In this document: one piece after another, positions 1 through 5,217 of the stretch
Position numbering within the stretch: position 1 is the first letter of the stretch
Layout of the letters: the number at the start of each line of letters is the position of its first letter
From: JAOAFZ01 sp964407325
GTDB taxonomy: Bacteria > Patescibacteriota > Microgenomatia > UBA1406 > GWC2-37-13
NCBI GenBank assembly: GCA_964407325.1
Contig: CAYOVA010000041.1
Coordinates: forward strand, 1-5,636
DNA length: 5,636 nt
Reading direction: 5' to 3'
Translations under genes and position numbers: made by a program
The notes under the pieces: model-generated
Databases searched by the model: none
Told to the model about the DNA's origin: nothing
What the model saw: only the letters and a program-made list of their open reading frames with translations

Positions 1-17
1 GCTCACAGTTTCTTATA

Positions 18-26
18 TGTTACAAT
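18..26 (+). promoter_or_regulatory. Extended -10 promoter of topA, leaderless type
   Basis: The sequence TGTTACAAT is a TGn extended -10 followed by TACAAT (21-26, five of six matches to TATAAT). The box ends only 6 nt before the topA ATG at 33, so a transcript starting about 7 nt downstream would begin at or next to the start codon. No Shine-Dalgarno sequence is present in the 32 nt available. The -35 region lies outside the window and cannot be judged. Confidence 0.6.
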
Positions 27-32
27 AACCAA

Positions 33-1610
33 ATGGCTTTAATTATCGTTGAATCACCTACCAAGGCACGTACGTTTAATCGTATTTTGAAAATGAAGGG
101 AAAGGATGGAGAGTATCAGGTTTTTGCAACCATGGGACATTTCCGTGATCTCCCGGGAGACAAAATGGCGATTGATTTTGAACACGACTTCAAACCTCAA
201 TATCAAATCATGGACGGTAAGGAAAAGGTATTAAAGCAACTTAACGACCTTCGTAAAGAACACAAGGAAATTATCTTCGCAACCGATCCTGACCGTGAAG
301 GAGAAGCTATTTCCTACCATGCTGCTTTAATGCTTGGATACATTCGCGAGAACTGGCCAAACATAAGCATTGAGGAAGGTGTTGAACTCAAACGAATTGT
401 TTTTCATGAAATTACTCCAAAAGCACTGGAAGAGGCTTTAGCCCATCCTGAAGAACTGCGTATCAACCTTGTAAAGGCTCAACAAGCACGCCGCATATTA
501 GATCGTATCGTAGGGTATGAGATATCGCCCCTCCTCTGGAAAAAAACCGGCAAAAACTGGCTTTCAGCTGGTCGTGTGCAGACTGTCGCATTACGCCTTG
601 TTGTGGAACGCGAAAAAGAAGTAAAAGCTTTTAATTCAGAACCCTACTTCCAGGTACTGGCAGATTTTAACGATGCCAGTAAATCATTTAAAGCCAAGCT
701 TGTTAAGCATAACGGGGAACCATTTGAAAAAAAGACAAAAATTACCTTATTTGATGGTGAATACGAATATACAAAAACCTCAATCACGCAATCAAATGTC
801 AAAGAAATTGAACAGGAGATTAAGTCAGATACATACAAAATCACCGATGTTAAAGAAGACACACAAACCCGTTTCCCTCCCCCTCCGCTTACGACTTCAC
901 TGTTGCAGCAATCTGCCTATCAGCGATTTGGCTTCCCCGGTAAACTGACCATGCGTATTGCCCAGCAGCTTTACGAAAAGGGACTTATCACCTACCATAG
1001 AACCGACTCATTTAATTTATCAGCACAATTTGTATTTAGGGCTAAAGATTTTATTGCAGAAAAATATGGACCCGAATACGCACTCGAAAAGCCACGAGGA
1101 TTTAAAACCAAATCCAAAATGGCTCAGGAAGCACACGAAGCAATCCGCCCNNNNNNNNNNNNNNNNNNNNNNNNNNNNNNNNNNNNNNNNNNNNNNNNNN
1201 NNNNNNNNNNNNNNNNNNNNNNNNNNNNNNNNNNNNNNNNNNNNNNNNNNAAGTGCGGAAGCCCGATGGTTTCACGGTATTCCAAAGGCGGAAAAAAGTT
1301 CTTCGGATGTTCCGACTATCCTAACTGTAAATATGTCGCCTGGAGTTTAGATCAGGCCCGCAACCCTGAAAAATATGCTGACCAGATTGCTGCAAGTGAA
1401 GAACGGCTAAAACAAAGAGAAGAAGATATCAAAAACGGGGTGATAAAGCCGGTAAAAGAAACGAAGGCAAAGAAGGTAGTTAAGAAAAAGACCACGAAGA
1501 CAGCTCCCAAGAAAAAAACAGCGGCAAAAAAGGCGAGTGCAAAGAAAGTGGCGCCAAAGTCCACAAAAGCTTCGCCTCGAAAAAAAACCGGAAACAAGGT
1601 AACTGCATAA
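33..1610 (+). CDS. topA: DNA topoisomerase I (type IA), interrupted by an assembly gap
   Basis: Type IA topoisomerase that relaxes negative supercoils through a 5'-phosphotyrosine intermediate. Seen: the TOPRIM domain opens with IIVESPTKA (Glu7) and carries DPDREGEA with Asp85, Asp87 and Glu91 as the expected metal-binding acidic residues. LSAGRVQTVALRLV lies at 178-190. The active-site motif GLITYHRTDS places the nucleophile at Tyr321, with Arg323 next to it. HEAIRP (368-373) follows and the sequence then enters 100 Ns. After the gap, 119 residues are visible: the end of a C4 zinc ribbon (KCG, then GCSDYPNC), a short helical stretch, and a tail with 21 Lys in its last 54 residues. In bacterial relatives roughly 200 residues separate HEAIRP from the first zinc ribbon, so the 34 placeholder codons understate the missing part. 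The two sides share a frame, which may be chance. The ATG is supported by the conserved N-terminus and the -10 box just upstream. Alternative: two fragments misjoined by scaffolding, which is unlikely because both belong to TopA. Confidence 0.95.
   Translation: MALIIVESPTKARTFNRILKMKGKDGEYQVFATMGHFRDLPGDKMAIDFEHDFKPQYQIMDGKEKVLKQLNDLRKEHKEIIFATDPDREGEAISYHAALMLGYIRENWPNISIEEGVELKRIVFHEITPKALEEALAHPEELRINLVKAQQARRILDRIVGYEISPLLWKKTGKNWLSAGRVQTVALRLVVEREKEVKAFNSEPYFQVLADFNDASKSFKAKLVKHNGEPFEKKTKITLFDGEYEYTKTSITQSNVKEIEQEIKSDTYKITDVKEDTQTRFPPPPLTTSLLQQSAYQRFGFPGKLTMRIAQQLYEKGLITYHRTDSFNLSAQFVFRAKDFIAEKYGPEYALEKPRGFKTKSKMAQEAHEAIRXXXXXXXXXXXXXXXXXXXXXXXXXXXXXXXXXXKCGSPMVSRYSKGGKKFFGCSDYPNCKYVAWSLDQARNPEKYADQIAASEERLKQREEDIKNGVIKPVKETKAKKVVKKKTTKTAPKKKTAAKKASAKKVAPKSTKASPRKKTGNKVTA
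1151..1250. other. Assembly gap (100 Ns) inside topA
   Basis: Exactly 100 consecutive Ns, the usual placeholder for a scaffold gap of unknown length. The left side ends in the conserved HEAIRP motif and the right side begins inside a zinc ribbon whose first CxxC pair is cut. Knowledge of the family suggests several hundred bases are missing rather than 100. Confidence 0.95.
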
Positions 1611-1631
1611 TCTTATCTCTATTTCCTGCAT

Positions 1632-1649
1632 CGTGATACAATACTCACG
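1632..1649 (+). promoter_or_regulatory. Possible extended -10 embedded in an inverted repeat
   Basis: TGATACAAT (1634-1642) matches a TGn extended -10 with the same TACAATA core as the one before topA. It is framed by perfect 5-bp arms, CGTGA (1632-1636) and TCACG (1645-1649), around an 8-nt loop. A start about 7 nt after the box would fall near 1649, but no start codon is there, so any product would be a non-coding RNA or a transcript antisense to the convergent gene. Alternatively this is a weak hairpin after topA; no T-tract follows it. Purely sequence-based and uncertain. Confidence 0.3.
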
Positions 1650-1682
1650 TCACAGCTAGGCTCTTTGTCCCTGACCCATAAT

Positions 1683-1707
1683 TGGAGGTCGCCGCGTACG
1701 GACTCCA
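1683..1707. other. GC-rich imperfect hairpin between convergent genes
   Basis: TGGAG (1683-1687) pairs with CTCCA (1703-1707). Inside it, CCG (1692-1694) pairs with CGG (1699-1701) around a CGTA tetraloop, with a 4-nt/1-nt internal loop between the two stems. It sits between the 3' ends of topA (+) and the minus-strand gene ending at 1714. It could act as a transcription barrier for either strand, but neither side carries the T-tract of a classical intrinsic terminator, so it is not called as one. Confidence 0.35.
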
Positions 1708-1713
1708 CCAAAT

Positions 1714-2835
1714 CTACTGTACTGTTCCACCCCACTCGACAACTGTAAATCCTTTTCGTGCAGGAGAGTTTTTAGGGAGCTGTGCTGATTCATACATATA
1801 ATCTTCGGGGACGGATTTAAATTCTGCTAGGAAATGGATAAATGTGTCTGGTTGCGGCGTAATAATAACTTTATCAACTTTGTTTTTTTCTTCTAAGGTT
1901 AGAACGCGCATAAAAAAGGCAGGACCCTTCTCTTGTTGCAATCGGGGAAGCCAGTACTCAAGAAACTCATTTCGTTCAAATTCATTTAAGCCAAATGCAG
2001 ATAAGATGGTAGTTAAGTCAGTTTTCAGAGATTTCATATAGATTAGGAATCCTTTGTTCTGTTCTGCCATAGGTAATTGCACCATAGTCTCGTAAAACAA
2101 CTCTGGATATGTGCGACCTTCGTAAAGCAAAGAACCATCAGGATGAGCCAGCACATTTCTCCAGCCGGTTCCATACTCGGGAATACTTTTAGTAACAACA
2201 CCGGGAATGTCAAGGAAGACCGAAACGTATGTTGGTTTTTCCGGATAAAAATAGAGTACTGGTTTGTCAAATGGAGCACATGTCTCTGTGCAATTTTGTG
2301 CACTGTTAACTCCTCCCTCAAATTCACTGCGGGGAATGGGCCGTGGATTATCTCCATAAGAAGCATCTTGTCCGGGATAAAAGATTAATACCTCATCACC
2401 GTTTTCCATATAACGCACCGGTTCACCATCAGCCGTACTGCATGTAGTAGTGGGTACATTATTGTTCGTATTACAGTTGCATCCGTTTATCGGCCCTCCT
2501 ACCGGACATGCATTCGGATCTTCCGGTGTCTGTGGATTTGAACCCGATTGTGGTCCACCCGGCTGGCCTGGAATTTGGCCATTGTTGTTAGGATCGAAAG
2601 GGATTGGAGTAACCAACGACCTGTTCGAAGTAGGAAATGGGTCAGGAGGAATTATTGGAGAAACTCTTCTAAAAGTGCTTTGTTTTTGATTTGGAATCAT
2701 GGGAATTTGTTCATTCTGTGCATACGAAATCAAAGAAAGAGGATTTTGGAACACATAAAGAACTACCAGATCCACTATCGTAGCAAAGGTGATTATGAGA
2801 AACAATACGGTAAGTATGTGTATCTTTTTGCTCAT
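1714..2835 (-). CDS. Anchored extracytoplasmic protein with a KPVLYFYPEKP domain, function unknown
   Basis: About 373 aa from the ATG at 2835, function not recognised. Numbering here starts at that ATG. Residues 1-4 carry two lysines and are followed by a hydrophobic segment (about 5-30), a signal anchor or uncleaved signal peptide. Residues 48-112 form a low-complexity Pro/Asn/Gly/Gln linker. Six cysteines (110, 119, 121, 132, 182, 186) lie before or at the start of the main domain and could form disulfides outside the cytoplasm. The main domain begins with KPVLYFYPEKP (191-201), includes GTGWRNVLAHPDGSLLYEGR (223-242), and ends in GFTVVEWGGTVQ. From memory, a KPVIYLYP-type motif recurs in uncharacterised secreted or surface proteins of diverse microbes, but no function is established to my knowledge. 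An in-frame TTG at 2841 would add two residues and overlap the upstream stop. ATG is preferred; it lies 2 nt after that stop, which implies co-transcription and possibly coupled translation. No Shine-Dalgarno is visible. The stop is TAG. Confidence 0.88.
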   Translation of the reverse strand: MSKKIHILTVLFLIITFATIVDLVVLYVFQNPLSLISYAQNEQIPMIPNQKQSTFRRVSPIIPPDPFPTSNRSLVTPIPFDPNNNGQIPGQPGGPQSGSNPQTPEDPNACPVGGPINGCNCNTNNNVPTTTCSTADGEPVRYMENGDEVLIFYPGQDASYGDNPRPIPRSEFEGGVNSAQNCTETCAPFDKPVLYFYPEKPTYVSVFLDIPGVVTKSIPEYGTGWRNVLAHPDGSLLYEGRTYPELFYETMVQLPMAEQNKGFLIYMKSLKTDLTTILSAFGLNEFERNEFLEYWLPRLQQEKGPAFFMRVLTLEEKNKVDKVIITPQPDTFIHFLAEFKSVPEDYMYESAQLPKNSPARKGFTVVEWGGTVQ

Positions 2836-2837
2836 AA

Positions 2838-3458
2838 TCAATAGATTTCTAAAGTTGAAACAAGTGATTTAAATTCCGATTCAATTTCCGGCACTGGCAC
2901 GTCACTCACATAGTGATAGTTGACTATATATACAGTAGCATTTTTTCGAATAATGTATACGGTATCTTGGATTGGAACTAACTTTCCGTTGAATGGAGCC
3001 ACAGACTCTCCGGAAAATTCGATTGCCTGATTCCCGAAAATCTGCGCGTCTTTTGCCTTATAGCCAGCGTAAAACCTATTCAGTTCTTGCATTCGTGTTT
3101 CTGTATCATTTTTCTCCACAGTAATTCGTAATGATTTATTCGCTTCTTTCCCTGAATCTGTAGGTGTAATGAGGACAGACTCTCCATTTGTATACGGTTG
3201 TTGGACTGCGCTCCAAGAATGTGAAAGACGGATAGCAAATGAGGCAGTTCCCATTAAAAAGGTGTCCTCCGGTTGAGTTACAGGTTCTGTATTTGTTCGA
3301 GTTTGACTGCCATCTGGCTGGGAACTAACGGGAGCTAAAGAAGATTGTTCCGTTGATCTTAATTGAATAATAAAGACAGAGATTACTATTATGCATAGTA
3401 AAACAAAAGCCAGTATCAAGAAGAGTAGTAGTTTTCTCCTCATAGTTTCTTTCATCAT
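2838..3458 (-). CDS. Small membrane-anchored extracytoplasmic protein, function unknown
   Basis: About 206 aa from the ATG at 3458, not assigned to a named family. The N-terminus has a basic cluster (RRK at about 7-9) followed by a long hydrophobic helix (about 10-32), indicating an N-in membrane anchor. A Ser/Thr/Gln/Pro linker (about 36-64) leads to one compact domain of about 140 residues. That domain begins SFAIRLSHSWSAV, passes through a predicted strand-rich part with VYIIRKNATVYIVNYHY, and ends with FKSLVSTLEIY. The pattern (F-I-L-W opening, IIRK..VY..Y strands, final F..L..TL helix) recalls PsbP/Mog1-like folds found in bacterial lipoproteins; this is inference from pattern only. Starts are ambiguous: TTG 3482, ATG 3458, ATG 3455 and ATG 3443 are in frame. 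TTG 3482 is disfavoured because the likely -10 lies downstream of it. The gene ends in TGA at 2838 and is followed 2 nt later by the next minus-strand gene, so the two form an operon of exported proteins. Confidence 0.82.
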   Translation of the reverse strand: MMKETMRRKLLLFLILAFVLLCIIVISVFIIQLRSTEQSSLAPVSSQPDGSQTRTNTEPVTQPEDTFLMGTASFAIRLSHSWSAVQQPYTNGESVLITPTDSGKEANKSLRITVEKNDTETRMQELNRFYAGYKAKDAQIFGNQAIEFSGESVAPFNGKLVPIQDTVYIIRKNATVYIVNYHYVSDVPVPEIESEFKSLVSTLEIY

Positions 3459-3467
3459 ATCTTGTTG

Positions 3468-3473
3468 AATATA
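3468..3473 (-). promoter_or_regulatory. Candidate -10 box for the minus-strand envelope gene pair
   Basis: On the minus strand TATATT (five of six matches to TATAAT) lies 9 nt before the ATG at 3458. A transcript starting about 7 nt downstream would have a leader of only a few bases, in line with the other promoters in this window. No clear -35 is visible. An overlapping AT-rich TATTAT just upstream is an alternative box. Confidence 0.4.
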
Positions 3474-3528
3474 ATAATGCAAATAAGCACTCTTTCTTTA
3501 TCATCTTCCCTTTTCCCCATTCACCCAC

Positions 3529-3534
3529 TATAAT
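3529..3534 (+). promoter_or_regulatory. Consensus -10 box of pyrG, leaderless type
   Basis: A perfect TATAAT ends 6 nt before the pyrG ATG at 3541, so the expected transcription start falls at or next to the A of the ATG. The purine-poor upstream stretch (ccctttt-ccccattcaccc) contains no Shine-Dalgarno and no convincing -35. The spacing matches the topA promoter exactly. Confidence 0.65.
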
Positions 3535-3540
3535 ATCCTG

Positions 3541-5196
3541 ATGTCGAATATGAAATACATCTTTATATCTGGTGGTGTTATTTCAGGAATAGGTAAGGGA
3601 ATTACCTCTGCCTCCATCTCCCTCCTTCTCAAATCCGCAGGTTACAAAGTTGCTCCCATTAAATTTGAAGGCTACCTTAATATAGATGCCGGTACTATCA
3701 ATCCAATCGAACATGGTGATCCATTCCTCTGTGAAGACGGTACCGAAACTGATATGGATATTGGCACCTACGAAAAATTCCTGAACCAGGAAATGGGAAA
3801 AGAGAACTTTTCTACAATGGGGCAGATTTACCAGACCATTATTGAAAAGGAACGCCGATTTGAATATAACGGTGAAGATGTTGAAGCAGTGCATATAACC
3901 GAAGAAATTATCAGAAGAATTAAACTGGTTGGAGAAAAAAGCGATGCTGATGTTGTGATTATTGAACTGGGCGGTACAGCAGGAGAATACTGGAATGTCT
4001 TCTACTATGAAGCGGCTCGACTACTTGCCTTTAAGAATCCTGGAGATGTTATCCATGTGCATGTAAGCTATGTTCCCACACCGGGGCATTTGGGGGAACC
4101 GAAAACTAAGCCAACCCAGTTATCGGTACGCACGCTCAATTCATTGGGAATTCAGCCTGATATCATCGTAGCTCGCACTCAGCGAAATCTCGATGATCGC
4201 CGCAAAGAACGCCTGGCAACATATTGTAGTGTCCATCCCGAAGATGTATTCTCGAATCCTGATGTCGAATCTCCATATGAAATACCTCTGGTTCTAAAAG
4301 ACCAGAATATCCATAATCGTATTTTTATGAAACTGGGTTTGGAAGCTCGCGAGCCGGATATTCAGGAATGGCAGGAATTTGTAGGGAAGATTAAAGCTCC
4401 GAAAGAAAAAACAATTGAAATTGCTATTATCGGAAAATACTTTGGAACAGGAGACTATCAGTTGCGCGATTCATACGCAGCCCTTTTTGATGCAATAGAC
4501 CATGCGGCATGGAATAAGGGAGTTGGCGTAAAGACCCGTTGGGTGAGTGCGCAGGAGATCGAAGAAAACGGTCCTGAGATTATTGGGAAACCAGAAGGCA
4601 TTATCGTACCAATTGGCTGGGGAGAACGCGGTGCTGAAGGTATGATTACAGCAGCAAACTACGCACGGGAACAGAAAATTCCCTACCTCGGTCTTTGTTA
4701 CGGTATGCAGCTTGCCGTTGTGGCATTTGCCCGTAATGTACTTGGCTATGAAGATGCAAACACTACTGAAAACCATCCTGAATCAACTCATCCTGTTATC
4801 CATATGATTGAGTCACAAAAAGAGATACTTGCACGACGCGCCTATGGTGGTACTATGCGTTTAGGAGGGTGGGAAGCGCAGGTAAAAGAAGGCACGAAAG
4901 CATATAAACTTTACGAAGAAGGTAACGATTTTATTAAAGATACACCTGGTTTGACTAGTGAACGCCATCGTCATCGCTATGAGTTCAACAACTCATATGC
5001 CGAAGAAGTCGAAAAGAACGGCATGGTAATTGCAGCTCGTTCCGTTGCAGAAGATCTGTGCGAAATTATCGAGCTAAAACCAGATATGCACCCATTCTAC
5101 ATGGGTACGCAGGGTCATCCTGAATACAAGAGCCGTCCGCTGCATCCCCATCCTCTCTTCCTAGGATTTATTGAGGCTTGTAAAAAACAGAACTAA
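3541..5196 (+). CDS. pyrG: CTP synthase (glutamine-hydrolysing), divergent form
   Basis: Converts UTP to CTP with ATP and glutamine, the last step of pyrimidine nucleotide synthesis, in the cytosol. 551 aa, normal family length. Synthetase domain (about 1-285): P-loop GGVISGIGKGITSAS (11-25); DGTETDMD (66-73) and ELGG (142-145) supply the expected Mg ligands Asp73 and Glu142; KTKPTQ (188-193) is the UTP/CTP phosphate-binding motif. Glutamine amidotransferase class I domain (about 291-551): LGLCYGMQ with nucleophile Cys386, ERHRHRYEFNN (474-484), and GHPEYKSRP with His526 and Glu528 complete the triad. Odd features, compared with the E. coli enzyme from memory: GDIES becomes GEYWN (148-152), KLDPY becomes KFEGY (41-45), PGGFG becomes PIGWG (357-361), and the His after KTKPTQ is Leu194. 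Start: ATG 3541 matches the family N-terminus and sits 6 nt after TATAAT; a second ATG at 3550 is possible but less well placed. Stop TAA. The divergent neighbour on the minus strand starts 82 nt away. Confidence 0.97.
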   Translation: MSNMKYIFISGGVISGIGKGITSASISLLLKSAGYKVAPIKFEGYLNIDAGTINPIEHGDPFLCEDGTETDMDIGTYEKFLNQEMGKENFSTMGQIYQTIIEKERRFEYNGEDVEAVHITEEIIRRIKLVGEKSDADVVIIELGGTAGEYWNVFYYEAARLLAFKNPGDVIHVHVSYVPTPGHLGEPKTKPTQLSVRTLNSLGIQPDIIVARTQRNLDDRRKERLATYCSVHPEDVFSNPDVESPYEIPLVLKDQNIHNRIFMKLGLEAREPDIQEWQEFVGKIKAPKEKTIEIAIIGKYFGTGDYQLRDSYAALFDAIDHAAWNKGVGVKTRWVSAQEIEENGPEIIGKPEGIIVPIGWGERGAEGMITAANYAREQKIPYLGLCYGMQLAVVAFARNVLGYEDANTTENHPESTHPVIHMIESQKEILARRAYGGTMRLGGWEAQVKEGTKAYKLYEEGNDFIKDTPGLTSERHRHRYEFNNSYAEEVEKNGMVIAARSVAEDLCEIIELKPDMHPFYMGTQGHPEYKSRPLHPHPLFLGFIEACKKQN

Positions 5197-5206
5197 TCGT
5201 TATAAT
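5178..5206 (+). promoter_or_regulatory. Sigma70-type promoter of rplS within the 3' end of pyrG
   Basis: TTGTAA (5178-5183, four of six matches to TTGACA) and a perfect TATAAT (5201-5206) are separated by the optimal 17 nt. The -35 overlaps the last codons of pyrG and the -10 lies in the 21-nt intergenic gap. The -10 ends 11 nt before the rplS ATG, so the leader would be about 4-5 nt, too short for a Shine-Dalgarno. Read-through from pyrG is also possible, since no terminator lies between them. Confidence 0.65.
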
Positions 5207-5217
5207 ATATATTTCTT

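Noticed and set aside
1645..1713. tRNA or tmRNA 3' end suggested by the sequence ACTCCACCA at 1702-1710.
   Set aside because: No T-arm with a GTTCGA-like loop precedes it and no matching 5' acceptor strand lies about 70 nt upstream.
1682..1801. A TTG-initiated + strand reading frame of about 39 codons that begins in the intergenic hairpin and runs into the convergent gene.
   Set aside because: Most of it is antisense to the conserved-looking GFTVVEWGGTVQ end of the minus-strand gene, it has no ribosome site, and its product shows no recognisable pattern.
2838..2840. Possible reassignment of TGA, as in some candidate-phyla bacteria.
   Set aside because: TGA works here as an ordinary stop directly before the next start codon, and no gene contains an in-frame TGA; Trp is encoded by TGG.
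2836..2841. TTG start at 2841 for the larger envelope protein, overlapping the preceding stop.
   Set aside because: The ATG at 2835 is a better start, adds only a 2-nt gap, and leaves the basic N-terminus and hydrophobic segment intact. The overlap start cannot be excluded.
3459..3482. N-terminal extension of the small envelope protein from a TTG at 3482.
   Set aside because: The likely -10 box (3468-3473) lies inside this extension, so the TTG would precede the transcript start; the extra residues also precede the basic cluster expected at the N-terminus of an anchor.
3583..3894. Long antisense open frames opposite pyrG, topA and the envelope genes (for example here on the minus strand).
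   Set aside because: They lie wholly within strongly supported genes on the other strand and their translations show no domain pattern.
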